A stretch of 64,000 bases of DNA from Tumebacillus lacus (GTDB taxonomy: Bacteria > Bacillota > Bacilli > Tumebacillales > Tumebacillaceae), in assembly GCF_026410385.1 (NCBI RefSeq), contig NZ_JAPMLT010000002.1, forward strand, positions 496,001 to 560,000. Reading direction: 5' to 3'. Numbering within the stretch: the stretch's first letter is position 1; every line of letters starts with the position of its first letter. A program made the position numbers and the translations under genes. Below are positions 33,528 to 43,417 of this stretch, one piece after another. A model generated the notes under the pieces. It was not told the DNA's origin, searched no databases, and worked only from the letters and a program-made list of their open reading frames with translations.

Positions 33528-35206
33528 CCCTTCTCGCCCCCTTTGTCCCGATCCGCTCCATGCTTGACCTTTTCTCCGGTCTGCCCGCCATGAGCGGCGA
33601 TCTCAACATGTAACTCCTCCCCGATCCGGTGCTTGTCCTGCAGTTCGAGAAAGGCCGGCCGGTCGCCCATCGCCCACCACGGTGCGCGGATCAGCACGTC
33701 TTTGAGGTCGCCGGTTGACAGCGGTCCGATCGGCGACAGATACGGCACGCCGAAGGAGCGCAGGTTGGCGAGGTGACCAAGGATCAACATCATGCCGAGC
33801 AAGATGCCGTACATGCCAAACAACGAGGCCAAGATCATCAGCGGAAAACGCAGCATCCGCACCGCGATGGCCGCGTTGTAGCGGGGGATCGTAAACGACG
33901 CGATCCCAGTGACCGAGACGATGATGACCATCGGTGCCGAGACGATCCCCGCTTCGACCGCCGCTTGCCCGATGACCAGCGCGCCGAGGATGGACACGGC
34001 CTGTCCGACCGTCTTCGGCAGGCGCACCCCGGCTTCGCGCAACGCTTCGAAGGCGATCTCCATGATAAACGCCTCGACCACCGCCGGGAACGGGATCGAC
34101 TCCCTCGCGGCGGCCAGCGAGAGCAGGAGCGTGGTCGGGATCATCGCTTGGTGATAGGTGGTGATCGCGATATAGAGCGCAGGTGTCGTCAACGCGACGA
34201 CGACGAACAGATAGCGCAACCACCGGATCATCGTCGCCATCTGGAAGCGCTCGTAATAGTCTTCATTTGCCTGCATCAGCTGCCAAAACGTCGTCGGCAC
34301 CACCAACGCAAACGGCGACCCGTCCGCAAAGATGGCAAATCTACCTTCCAGCAACGCTGCCGCCGTCGTATCCGGCCGCTCCGTATATTGCACCTGCGGG
34401 AACGGCGAATAGGTGTTGTCTTGGATCATCTCTTCGAGATAGCCGCTGTCGAGCACCGCGTCGATGTCGATCTTTTCCAGCCGCCCGATGACCTCCTGCA
34501 GCGTGACCGGGTCGGACAGCCCTTCGTGATAGGCGACGACGATATCGGTGTTGCTCTCCCGACCGATGGTCATCGAGCGCATCTTCAGATGCGGCGTCTT
34601 CATCTTGCGCCGGAGCATCGCCGTGTTGGTGCGGATGTTCTCCACGTAGCCTTCGCGGGGGCCGCGGACGACCGACTCGGTCTCCGGCTCTTGCACCGAC
34701 CGTCCCTTGGCCCCGCGCAGGCCGAGCAGGACCGCCCGCTCCTCGCCGTCGATCAAGATGCCGGAGTCGCCGGAGAGCACCGACTTGACCAGATCGGCGT
34801 AGTTGTCCACCTCGGTGATCTGCGAGACGGGCAGCGACATGCGAGTCAACGCGTCCAGATCGCGCAGACCGCCTTCGTTCACCATCAACACTTTCAACGC
34901 CGCGTTCAGCTCCGCCGTGTCGATCAGCCCGTCGACAAAGATCACCAGCGCATGCGGGCCTTTCTCGACCTCGAACGCCCGGATGACAAAATCGGAGGAG
35001 TCTTTAAACATCCCCTCCAACATTTTTTGATTCACGTCCAGTTCCCTGTCGATCTTGACGTTGCGCAGGTCTTCCACGTATTGGCGTTCCACCTGTTTGA
35101 GCAGGTCGCGTTTGTTTTTCGGCGGTTTGTCCTTTTGATCCGCCAGTCGCGGCTCCTCGGCTGCATGGTTTTTTCGTTTGTGCATTTTTCGAAACGCCCG
35201 ATACAT
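33524..35206 (-). CDS. Spore germination protein, GerA family
   Basis: 560 residues. The large cytoplasmic N-terminal region (about 1-340) starts with a basic stretch and includes SVLSGDSGILIDGEERAVLL and GLRGAKGRSVQEPETESVVR, the GerA hallmark. Several membrane helices follow (about 350-510). It forms the germinant receptor with GerC and GerB in spores. The start is ATG 35206, with GGAGG upstream; the open frame upstream has no ribosome-binding site and crosses DUF423. A CATACTA forespore-type -10 lies 30 bases before the start. Confidence 0.94.
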   Translation of the reverse strand: MYRAFRKMHKRKNHAAEEPRLADQKDKPPKNKRDLLKQVERQYVEDLRNVKIDRELDVNQKMLEGMFKDSSDFVIRAFEVEKGPHALVIFVDGLIDTAELNAALKVLMVNEGGLRDLDALTRMSLPVSQITEVDNYADLVKSVLSGDSGILIDGEERAVLLGLRGAKGRSVQEPETESVVRGPREGYVENIRTNTAMLRRKMKTPHLKMRSMTIGRESNTDIVVAYHEGLSDPVTLQEVIGRLEKIDIDAVLDSGYLEEMIQDNTYSPFPQVQYTERPDTTAAALLEGRFAIFADGSPFALVVPTTFWQLMQANEDYYERFQMATMIRWLRYLFVVVALTTPALYIAITTYHQAMIPTTLLLSLAAARESIPFPAVVEAFIMEIAFEALREAGVRLPKTVGQAVSILGALVIGQAAVEAGIVSAPMVIIVSVTGIASFTIPRYNAAIAVRMLRFPLMILASLFGMYGILLGMMLILGHLANLRSFGVPYLSPIGPLSTGDLKDVLIRAPWWAMGDRPAFLELQDKHRIGEELHVEIAAHGGQTGEKVKHGADRDKGGEKG

Positions 35207-35235
35207 GACACACCTCCGCTCCGTCCAATTGCCGA

Positions 35236-35260
35236 TAGTATGCGTTGGAAATACAGAAAA
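35236..35260 (-). promoter_or_regulatory. Forespore (sigma-G/F-like) promoter candidate for the ger operon
   Basis: The minus strand has CATACTA (35236-35242), the sigma-G -10 form, about 30 bases before the gerA ATG. The upstream -35 is poor (GGATT inside the preceding terminator, spacing about 19), so this rests on the -10 and on known sigma-G control of ger operons. Confidence 0.45.
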
Positions 35261-35290
35261 AAATCCCCTGTCGCAGTTCGACAGGGGATG
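35256..35290 (-). terminator. Terminator after DUF423 gene
   Basis: ATCCCCTGTCG pairs with CGACAGGGGAT, followed on the minus strand by seven Ts. Confidence 0.92.
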
Positions 35291-35304
35291 CAGGGTGAGA
35301 CGAT

Positions 35305-35685
35305 TTAGCGTTGTTGTTTGGCTGCCGCAAACGCCAGACACAGCCAGCCAATCAGGAAGCAGACGCCGCCGAGCGGCGTGATCGCGCCGAGGATCGGCAG
35401 GTCGAGCAGGACGAGCAGATACAAGGAGCCGGAGAACAGCACGATGCCGGCCATCAGCAGACGGCCCGACCAGCGCAGGAGCTTCTGAGCGGTCGTCAGT
35501 TTGTCCGCAAAGGCGGCGAGCAGCAACAGGCCGAGACCGTGGATCATGTGATAGTGGACGCCCGTCTCCCACGTCGCCAGTCGGTCGACCGTGACGATGT
35601 CTTTGAGACCGTGCGCACCAAACGCGCCGAGTGCGACCGAGATCAGCAGATTGATCGCACCAAGTATGACAAATGTTCGCAACAT
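35305..35685 (-). CDS. DUF423 membrane protein (YwdK-like)
   Basis: 126 residues, four membrane helices. Family motifs GAFGAHGLK near residue 22, WETGVHYHMIHGLGLLLL and LPILGAITPLGGVCFLIGW are all present. Function unknown. GAGGGA lies before the ATG; the gene is monocistronic with a strong terminator. Confidence 0.9.
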   Translation of the reverse strand: MLRTFVILGAINLLISVALGAFGAHGLKDIVTVDRLATWETGVHYHMIHGLGLLLLAAFADKLTTAQKLLRWSGRLLMAGIVLFSGSLYLLVLLDLPILGAITPLGGVCFLIGWLCLAFAAAKQQR

Positions 35686-35779
35686 AGTTCGAGTCCCTCA
35701 TTCTTTCCGTAGATGTCTCCCTTATCATAACGAAAAAGGGGCGCAGACAAAAGAGGCCTCGCACGGAAGCCCCCCATTG

Positions 35780-36166
35780 TCAAAAAGGTGTCATCTCTTC
35801 CCCGCCTGCGCCGCCCATTCCGAGATATTCGTCCCGCACCTCGAAATGGTGGCGCAGCAGCAGTTCCGCCAGATACTCAATCGGCGTCGTCGCCACCTCG
35901 CGATACATCTTCCGGGTGTAGAGGTGGCGGGCGTTGGGCAGCTCCCGTTTCAGTTGGCTGCGCAGTTTGTTGCCGGAGTCGTCCGCGTCGACGAGGATGT
36001 AGACGTCCTCTTCGTCCTGGAGCGGGAGGATCAGGTCTTCGATCTTCTCCTCGCTGAGCGTGCCGTACGTGCAGAGGATCTCCACCGGCTCGGCGAGGAT
36101 CTCCTGCAGCCGCTTGCGGTCGGTCTTGCCTTCGACGATGATCACCTTGCGCGCGTCGGCCGTCAT
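35780..36166 (-). CDS. Toprim domain protein (YusF-like)
   Basis: 128 residues, essentially one Toprim fold: the first strand with the catalytic glutamate is KVIIVEGKTDRKRLQE, and the metal-binding DxD segment is VYILVDADDSGNKLR. Stand-alone Toprim proteins may nick, cleave or repair nucleic acids; substrate unknown. It starts 5 bases after the sulfurtransferase stop, with its SD (GGAG) inside that gene, so they are cotranscribed. Confidence 0.85.
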   Translation of the reverse strand: MTADARKVIIVEGKTDRKRLQEILAEPVEILCTYGTLSEEKIEDLILPLQDEEDVYILVDADDSGNKLRSQLKRELPNARHLYTRKMYREVATTPIEYLAELLLRHHFEVRDEYLGMGGAGGEEMTPF

Positions 36167-36171
36167 CGGCG

Positions 36172-37035
36172 TTACTCCGGCTTTTTCACGGCGACCGGGT
36201 TGTCTGCGTAGGACGACCAGTCGCTCCACGAGCCGAGGTACAGCTTCACATTTTGGTAGCCCGCCTCGGTCAACGCCAGCACGTTCGGGCACGCGGTGAC
36301 GCCGGAGCCGCAGTAGACGATCACCTCTTTGTCAGCGTTCTCTGCGAGACCCGGCACGTTTGCAAAGCGGGCTTTTTGCTCGTCCGCCCCTTTGATTGTG
36401 CCTTTGTCGGTCAGGCCCTCTTTCCAAAATGCGTTGTGCGCGCCGGGGATGTGGCCGGCCACCTTGTCAATCGGCTCGTGAATGCCGAGATAGCGCGGCT
36501 CTTCACGTGCATCGAGCAGCACGGTGTCTTCGCTGTGCAGGCGGGACTTCACATCCTCCATCGACGCGATCATCTCCGGACGCACGTCGACCGGGAACAC
36601 GCGCGGTGCGACGCTCGGCACATCGGTCGTCACGGAGCGGCCCTGCTCCCGCCAGAGCGAGTATCCGCCTTCGAGCAAGGCGACGTTGTCGTGCCCCATA
36701 TATTTCAGCAGCCACCAGCAGCGCGACGCCATCGCCCCGCCTTGGTCGTCATAGCAGACCACCTTTACCGACCGGTCGATGCCGGCCGCGCCGAGCTTCT
36801 CCGCCAGTTCGTTCAGATCCGGCAGCGGATGCCGCCCGCCGTGCGTGCCTTTTTTGCCGGACAGATCTTGCTCCAGATCGAGATAAAACGCCCCCGGCAG
36901 ATGTCCCTCCACATACGCGGCGAGCCCCGCCTGCGGACTCCCCAGCACAAACCGGCAATCCACCACCCGCACCTCCGGGTTCTCCAACTGTTCGACCAGC
37001 CATTCCATCGAGACCAACTGCGTATTCTTCATCAT
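36172..37035 (-). CDS. Thiosulfate/3-mercaptopyruvate sulfurtransferase
   Basis: 287 residues, two rhodanese domains (about 1-145 and 155-287). The catalytic cysteine is in CGSGVTACPN near residue 243, the loop form shared by both thiosulfate and mercaptopyruvate enzymes. Typical segments: VDCRFVLG, GHLPGAFYLDLEQDLSG, DARE and GHIPGAHNAFW. It moves sulfane sulfur to cyanide or thiols. GAGGGGA precedes the ATG. Upstream member of a pair with the Toprim gene. Confidence 0.92.
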   Translation of the reverse strand: MMKNTQLVSMEWLVEQLENPEVRVVDCRFVLGSPQAGLAAYVEGHLPGAFYLDLEQDLSGKKGTHGGRHPLPDLNELAEKLGAAGIDRSVKVVCYDDQGGAMASRCWWLLKYMGHDNVALLEGGYSLWREQGRSVTTDVPSVAPRVFPVDVRPEMIASMEDVKSRLHSEDTVLLDAREEPRYLGIHEPIDKVAGHIPGAHNAFWKEGLTDKGTIKGADEQKARFANVPGLAENADKEVIVYCGSGVTACPNVLALTEAGYQNVKLYLGSWSDWSSYADNPVAVKKPE

Positions 37036-37144
37036 CGGTCACTTCCCCTCACTCGTTTTGATACAAATATTGTCTCATGAATATCCCCATTTTGGAATCC
37101 GGTTGGCAAGTCTTGGTTAAAGTATCCGCAGGAGGTGCTCATCC

Positions 37145-37528
37145 ATGCAAGCCATTCTGCTGGCCTTATCCCTGATCTTTGCTGTTGCCAACCTGCAAGT
37201 CTTTGATGCAGCGAAAGAAAAAGTCGTGCAAACCATCCCGGTCACACCCGACGTTCGTCAAGAGGCGGAAGCATGGCTCGGCTCGGTCGAATCGCTCTAT
37301 CCTCAATTCAACATCGACATCAAACAAGGACTGGTGCTGAAAGTCCCCTTCGACCCGCCCTACAACATGAAAAGCCGCTTTTACACCGGTCCGGTCAGCG
37401 AAGTCAATTTGATTCTGCCACCGGATCGCCGCCCCACATTGCTCGTCATCACCAAAGAAAACAAACCGCTGGTCTTCCTCTTCACCCGCGACGTGAAACC
37501 CTTTTTGAAAAGGAAGGGGATCCAATAA
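37145..37528 (+). CDS. Hypothetical secreted protein
   Basis: 127 residues. Hydrophobic N-terminus MQAILLALSLIFAVANLQVF without a clear cleavage site, so secreted or anchored. The remainder is a small alpha/beta domain (TPDVRQEAEAWLGSVESLYP, then strands FNIDIKQGLVLKVPF and TLLVITKENKPLVFLF). No family recognised. AGGAGG is 9 bases before the ATG. Monocistronic. Confidence 0.65.
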   Translation: MQAILLALSLIFAVANLQVFDAAKEKVVQTIPVTPDVRQEAEAWLGSVESLYPQFNIDIKQGLVLKVPFDPPYNMKSRFYTGPVSEVNLILPPDRRPTLLVITKENKPLVFLFTRDVKPFLKRKGIQ

Positions 37529-37538
37529 CCGCGAACAG

Positions 37539-37581
37539 AAAAGGCACCCGTCGCCTTTCACAGCGAACAGGTGCCTTTTGC
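37539..37581. terminator. Bidirectional terminator
   Basis: AAAAGGCACC pairs with GGTGCCTTTT across a long loop. It serves the converging 37145 gene and ABC operon. Confidence 0.75.
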
Positions 37582-37598
37582 GTGCCTTTTTCTTCCCA

Positions 37599-39350
37599 CT
37601 ACCCGGCCTGCTCCACCCCGCCTTGCTGGAGCAGGTACATCTTGTGATACAACCCTTCCATCGCCAGCAACTCCTGATGGTTGCCCCGCTCCACGATCTC
37701 GCCTCTGTGCAGGACGAGGATCAGATCCGCATCTTGGATCGTCGACAGCCGGTGGGCGATGGCGACGGTGGTGCGACCTTGGCGCATGTTCTCGAGCGCC
37801 GACTGGATCGCTTCCTCCGTCTCGGTGTCGACGCTGGCCGTCGCTTCGTCGAGCACGAGGATCTTCGGGTTGAGCGCCATCGTTCTCGCGAAGGAGAGCA
37901 GTTGCCGCTGCCCGCTGGAGAACGTCGCGCCCCGTTCGCCGACCGGCTCGTCATAGCCGTGCGGGAGCTTTTGAATAAACCCGTCCGCTTGGACAAACCG
38001 GGCCGCTTCCACGACCTCTTCGTCTGTGATGTCTTGGTTGTGCAGGCGGATGTTCTGCTTCACATCGCCGACAAAGAGGAACGGGTCCTGCAACACCAGC
38101 CCCATCTTGCGCCGCAGCTCCTCGTCGGTGTACGCTCCGAGCGGTGCGCCGTCGAGGGTGATCTCGCCTTGCTCGATCTCGTAAAACCGCATCATCAAGT
38201 TGATGATCGAACTCTTGCCGCTCCCCGTGTGTCCCACCAGCGCGACCGTCTGTCCCGGTTCCGCCACAAACGAGATGTTTTTCAACACGTCGTTGCGGCC
38301 GTCATACGAAAACGTCACGTTGCGAAACTCGATCCGTCCCTCGCCGATCTGCGGCGACGTGCCCGCAAAGCGCGCGTCCTGCCCCGGTGCCCATTTGTCC
38401 TCGTCGAGCAGTTCAAACACCCGCTCCGCCGCCACCAGCGCCTGTTGCATCTGCGAGAGGCGGAACATCATCTGATTGACCGGCTCAAAGAAGCGGTCGA
38501 GGTAGGACAGAAACGCAAAGATCACGCCGATCTCCACCACGCTCTCAAAGCTCTTCACCGAGAAAAAACTCAGCACCACGATCAGCGTCAGCATATACAG
38601 GAGATCGACCGCCGGACGCACCATCAAGCCGTTGAGCTTGATGCTCTTTACGCCCGCTTCGTAATACTCGTGATTCACCGTGCCAAACTCGCCGCGCAGC
38701 CGCTTCTGTTGGCGCATCGCTTGGATGATGCTCATGCCTTGGATCGACTCGTTGAGCTTGGCATTGATCACGCTCAGTTTGGACCGCTGCAGGTGATAGA
38801 CTTTCGAACTCAGATAGCGATACCCCTGCATCAGCGCAAAGAGGATCGGCAGCAGCACCAGACACATCGCCGCCAGCCGCACGTCGAGCAGAAACATCGC
38901 CACAAACACACCGATCATAAAGACGATGTTCTGCACAAACGTCGACAGCACGGAGATGTACAGATCCTTGACCGCCTCCGTGTCGTTCGTGATCCGCGAC
39001 ACCAGCGACCCGCCCGGCGTCCGGTCAAAAAACGCGAGACCCAGCCGCTGCACCTTTCCAAACACGTCCAGTCGCAGTTGTTTCACCACCCACTGCGCGA
39101 TCTTGTGGAACGACAGCAGTTGGTAATAGTTCAAAAACGCCGATGCCACATAGAGCATCAGATACCCCGCCCCGAGCAGGAGCAACGCATTGCGGTCAAA
39201 GTTCCGCGGCGTCAAATAGTCGTCGATAAACACCTTGATCAAATACGGCCCCGCCACATCCGCTGCTGTCGCGAGGATCAGCAGGGAGAACGCGAGCGTG
39301 AGCGTCTTACTGTGTGGCTTCATATACCCGATCAGACGTCGGAACACCAT
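37599..39350 (-). CDS. Heterodimeric ABC exporter half, BmrD-like (canonical ATP-site residues)
   Basis: 583 residues: six-helix membrane domain (about 1-310) and nucleotide-binding domain. Walker A GHTGSGKS, Walker B ILVLDEATAS with the catalytic glutamate. The signature is degenerate, FSSGQRQ instead of LSGGQ. Together with the upstream partner it forms a transporter with one active and one degenerate ATP site, as in BmrCD/YheHI. The start was placed at ATG 39350 because AGGAGG is 8 bases upstream; an ATG two codons earlier is too near. It overlaps the partner gene by 44 bases. Likely substrate: drugs or amphipathic compounds (inference). Confidence 0.9.
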   Translation of the reverse strand: MVFRRLIGYMKPHSKTLTLAFSLLILATAADVAGPYLIKVFIDDYLTPRNFDRNALLLLGAGYLMLYVASAFLNYYQLLSFHKIAQWVVKQLRLDVFGKVQRLGLAFFDRTPGGSLVSRITNDTEAVKDLYISVLSTFVQNIVFMIGVFVAMFLLDVRLAAMCLVLLPILFALMQGYRYLSSKVYHLQRSKLSVINAKLNESIQGMSIIQAMRQQKRLRGEFGTVNHEYYEAGVKSIKLNGLMVRPAVDLLYMLTLIVVLSFFSVKSFESVVEIGVIFAFLSYLDRFFEPVNQMMFRLSQMQQALVAAERVFELLDEDKWAPGQDARFAGTSPQIGEGRIEFRNVTFSYDGRNDVLKNISFVAEPGQTVALVGHTGSGKSSIINLMMRFYEIEQGEITLDGAPLGAYTDEELRRKMGLVLQDPFLFVGDVKQNIRLHNQDITDEEVVEAARFVQADGFIQKLPHGYDEPVGERGATFSSGQRQLLSFARTMALNPKILVLDEATASVDTETEEAIQSALENMRQGRTTVAIAHRLSTIQDADLILVLHRGEIVERGNHQELLAMEGLYHKMYLLQQGGVEQAG

Positions 39351-41103
39351 GTGCATTCCCTCCTTCCGCTACCAGCGATTCCAGTTGCTGACGGCGATGC
39401 ATCTCTGCATACCAACCGCCCTGTTCGATCAATTCCCCGTGCGTCCCCCGCTCGGCGATCCGGCCGTCCTCCAGCACGAGGATCAGGTCGGCGTGCTCGA
39501 TGGCGCTGAGACGATGCGCCGAGATCAGCGTCGTCTTGTCGGCCCGCTCGGCTTGCAGCGCGTCGAGGATCGCCTGCTCCGTCTTGGCATCGACGGCCGA
39601 CAGCGAGTCGTCGAGGATCAACACCTCCGGGTTCATCAGCAAGGCGCGGGCGATGGAGATCCGCTGCTTTTGCCCGCCCGACAGCGTCACCCCGCGTTCG
39701 CCGACCACCGTTCCGTAGCCGTCTTCAAAGCGCAGGATGTCCTCGTGGATCACCGCCAGCCGTGCCGCCGCATGGATCTCTTCCATCGTCGCGTCCGGCC
39801 GCCCAAACGCGATATTTTCCGCGATCGTCGCCGAGAACAGGAAATGATCCTGCGGCACGTAGCCGATCGCATCCCGCAACGCGTTCAGTTTGTATTCATA
39901 GATCGACGTGCCCCCGATGCGAAGGTCGCCGTCCTGCAGATCAAATTCGCGCAGGAGCAATTTCAATAAAGTCGTCTTGCCGCTCCCCGTCTTGCCGACG
40001 AGACCGAGCGTCTGTCCCCGTTTGAGCTCGACGCGGATGTCGGTCAACGCCGCCGTCTCCTTTTCCGGATAGGCAAACGCCGCGATGTCAAACGTCACAT
40101 CCCCGCTCGGCGTCTCGTCACGCGCCCCGTCGCGGTCGGTCACATCCGGCTCGACAGCCAGCAGCGCGCTGACCCGATCCCAAGAAGCGCGACCGCGCTC
40201 GACGATGTTGAACAGCCAGCCGAACGCCAGCATCGGCCAGATCAGATGCCCGAGCAACGCCGTAAACTGCGTGAGTTGCCCGATGGTGATCTCCTCCTTG
40301 ACCACCAGCGTCGACCCGTAGGCCACCGCCAGAAAGAACGACGACGCGACCACCATCGAGATCGTCGGATCAAACAGCGCGTCGATGCGCGCCACCGAGA
40401 TGTTTTTCCGGGCCGCCTGCTCCGCCAGATCGGCAAACTCACCCTGCTCCGGCTCCTCCTGCCCGAACGCCTTCACCACGCGCACGCCGGAGACGTTTTC
40501 CTGCACCTTGTCGTTGATGTCGGAGAACGCCTCCTGCGCCTTATGAAACCGCTGGTGCAGCATCGCCCCGTAGCGCGACGTGGCAAACGCCATGAACGGC
40601 ATCGGGAGCAGCGCCACCAACGTCAGCTCCCACGAGATCGTGAACGCCATCGCGATCACCACCGCGCCGCCCATCGAGATCGAGTCGACCAGCGTCAGCA
40701 CGCCGTCCCCCGCCGTCAGTTCGATGGCGGAGATATCGTTCGTCGCATGCGCCATCAGGTCGCCGGTGCGCCGCTTGTGATAAAACTGCGGCGACTGCTT
40801 GGTAAAATGCTGATACAGCCGGTTGCGCAACAGTCGGCTCAGTCGAAACGCCGCGCCAAAGATGAAGATCCGCCAGACAAAGCGCAGCACGTAGATCGCC
40901 AGAGCCGCTGCAAGAATCAGGCCCATCCACTTGACGAGTGCCTCCCCCGTCAGCGTCGCCCCGGCGATCTCGTCGACGATCACGCCGATCACATACGGCG
41001 CGATCAAGTTCAGCAGCGAGACCATCAGCAGCGTCATCACACCGATCGCGTAGCTCTTTTTCTCCATCTTGAAATACCACAACAAATCCTTGTAAATACT
41101 CAT
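39307..41103 (-). CDS. Heterodimeric ABC exporter half, BmrC-like (degenerate ATP-site residue)
   Basis: 598 residues with membrane domain and nucleotide-binding domain. Walker A GKTGSGKT and signature LSGGQKQR are canonical, but Walker B reads LILDDSLSAVD: aspartate replaces the catalytic glutamate. This is complementary to its partner, so the good site pairs this signature with the partner's Walker motifs. First structural gene after a leader peptide and two terminators (41143-41366), an attenuator layout like B. subtilis bmrB-bmrCD. The upstream frame extension to 41178 lies in the attenuator and is not used. Confidence 0.9.
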   Translation of the reverse strand: MSIYKDLLWYFKMEKKSYAIGVMTLLMVSLLNLIAPYVIGVIVDEIAGATLTGEALVKWMGLILAAALAIYVLRFVWRIFIFGAAFRLSRLLRNRLYQHFTKQSPQFYHKRRTGDLMAHATNDISAIELTAGDGVLTLVDSISMGGAVVIAMAFTISWELTLVALLPMPFMAFATSRYGAMLHQRFHKAQEAFSDINDKVQENVSGVRVVKAFGQEEPEQGEFADLAEQAARKNISVARIDALFDPTISMVVASSFFLAVAYGSTLVVKEEITIGQLTQFTALLGHLIWPMLAFGWLFNIVERGRASWDRVSALLAVEPDVTDRDGARDETPSGDVTFDIAAFAYPEKETAALTDIRVELKRGQTLGLVGKTGSGKTTLLKLLLREFDLQDGDLRIGGTSIYEYKLNALRDAIGYVPQDHFLFSATIAENIAFGRPDATMEEIHAAARLAVIHEDILRFEDGYGTVVGERGVTLSGGQKQRISIARALLMNPEVLILDDSLSAVDAKTEQAILDALQAERADKTTLISAHRLSAIEHADLILVLEDGRIAERGTHGELIEQGGWYAEMHRRQQLESLVAEGGNAHGVPTSDRVYEATQ

Positions 41104-41142
41104 TTCCTCTCTACCCCCCTCTATCCAAACAGACCTCTGACA

Positions 41143-41200
41143 ACAAAAAAAGGAAGCCGGGAAAAGGCACGTGCACATGCCTTCTCCTGCGGCTTCCTTT
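41143..41200 (-). terminator. Attenuator terminator T2 of ABC exporter leader
   Basis: AAAGGAAGCCG (41149-41159) pairs with CGGCTTCCTTT (41190-41200) around an inner GGCA/TGCC stem, then seven Ts on the minus strand. It ends about 40 bases before the exporter ATG. Confidence 0.9.
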
Positions 41201-41215
41201 CAGCAAAAAACGCAT

Positions 41216-41250
41216 CAAAAAGCCACAGGTGCGTACAACACACCTGTGGC
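41216..41250 (-). terminator. Attenuator terminator T1 of ABC exporter leader
   Basis: GCCACAGGTG (41222-41231) pairs perfectly with CACCTGTGGC (41241-41250), followed on the minus strand by TTTTTGATG. It begins 32 bases after the leader-peptide stop. Confidence 0.9.
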
Positions 41251-41282
41251 GGGAGCGTCCTGTCAGTCAGACGAATCCGATT

Positions 41283-41366
41283 CTACCAAGGTTGTTCTAC
41301 GTCGATATGCAAGTGGGTCTTGCGAGCTGTTCCCATCGGTTTTTTCACTGCATTGCGCTTTTGCAT
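41283..41366 (-). CDS. Leader peptide of the ABC exporter operon (27 residues)
   Basis: ATG 41366 with a near-perfect SD (AAAGGAGG) reads MQKRNAVKKPMGTARK, then THLHIDVEQPW and TAG. The strong ribosome-binding site, basic hydrophilic sequence and position between promoter and two tandem terminators fit a regulatory leader whose translation controls readthrough, as shown for bmrB before bmrCD. Ribosome stalling by antibiotics is the likely signal (inference). Confidence 0.8.
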   Translation of the reverse strand: MQKRNAVKKPMGTARKTHLHIDVEQPW

Positions 41367-41405
41367 ATCGGCCGTACCTCCTTTGGAAGATTATTAATAC
41401 GTATA

Positions 41406-41434
41406 ACTATACAAGGGATGGAAAGAGTTGTAAA
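41406..41434 (-). promoter_or_regulatory. Promoter of the ABC exporter leader operon
   Basis: Minus strand TTTACA (41429-41434), 17-base spacer, TATAGT (41406-41411): a good sigma-A promoter about 40 bases before the leader ATG. Confidence 0.85.
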
Positions 41435-41447
41435 GCCCTATTTTTCA

Positions 41448-41482
41448 AAAAATAAACACACGGCGAAAAAACCGCCGTGTGT
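41448..41482 (-). terminator. Terminator after alpha-amylase gene
   Basis: ACACACGGCG pairs with CGCCGTGTGT around a T-rich loop, followed on the minus strand by TTATTTTTTG. Confidence 0.85.
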
Positions 41483-41497
41483 GTCATCTGTATGCAT

Positions 41498-43063
<1,566 letters not shown>

Positions 43064-43074
43064 CTATTTGATTG

Positions 43075-43088
43075 TGCAATCGGTTTCA
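43075..43088 (-). promoter_or_regulatory. cre-like operator (CcpA) at amylase transcription start
   Basis: The minus strand reads TGAAACCGATTGCA, matching cre consensus TGWAANCGNTNWCA at all but one position. It covers about +1 to +15 of the predicted transcript, similar to amyO of B. subtilis amyE. Confidence 0.7.
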
Positions 43089-43095
43089 CACTTTC

Positions 43096-43124
43096 AGTAT
43101 ATCTAGCCCTTTTCATGTCGTCAA
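43096..43124 (-). promoter_or_regulatory. Promoter of alpha-amylase gene
   Basis: Minus strand TTGACG (43119-43124), 17-base spacer, TATACT (43096-43101). About 54 bases before the ATG. Confidence 0.85.
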
Positions 43125-43417
43125 CGAAAATTTAACTTCACTCTATCAAGATTGATATTTGGACCAACAATAAGTCACCTTAAGCAAACTGGCAGGAACT
43201 GGCGATTGTTGTTCGAATAGGGAGAGAGGGGACGACACGGAACCGATTTTTGAGTGCAAGCGATTTCACGCTTGTCACGTTGACGCATTTCCTACAAACA
43301 GGTATTTCTGCACCGTCTCCCGCAATAAAGTGGATAACGACGACTGCAACCCCAGGCCCCCCTTGCACGTATACCTGATCGTCATTCTACTTTCGATATC
43401 AAAGGAGGAACTGATTC
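43125..43417. other. Intergenic region between amylase and membrane protein genes
   Basis: Holds weak plus-strand promoter candidates for the next gene (TTGACG near 43280 with TATTTC 17 bases on; TTGCAC near 43363 with TCTACT). No ORF with a ribosome-binding site or RNA structure was recognised. Confidence 0.4.

Noticed and set aside
35207-35764. GerA extended upstream to 35764
   Set aside because: The frame crosses the DUF423 gene and its terminator; ATG 35206 has GGAGG and matches the usual GerA N-terminus.
41104-41178. Longer start for the BmrC-like half-transporter
   Set aside because: The extension lies in attenuator hairpin T2, lacks an SD and adds a cysteine-rich non-homologous stretch.
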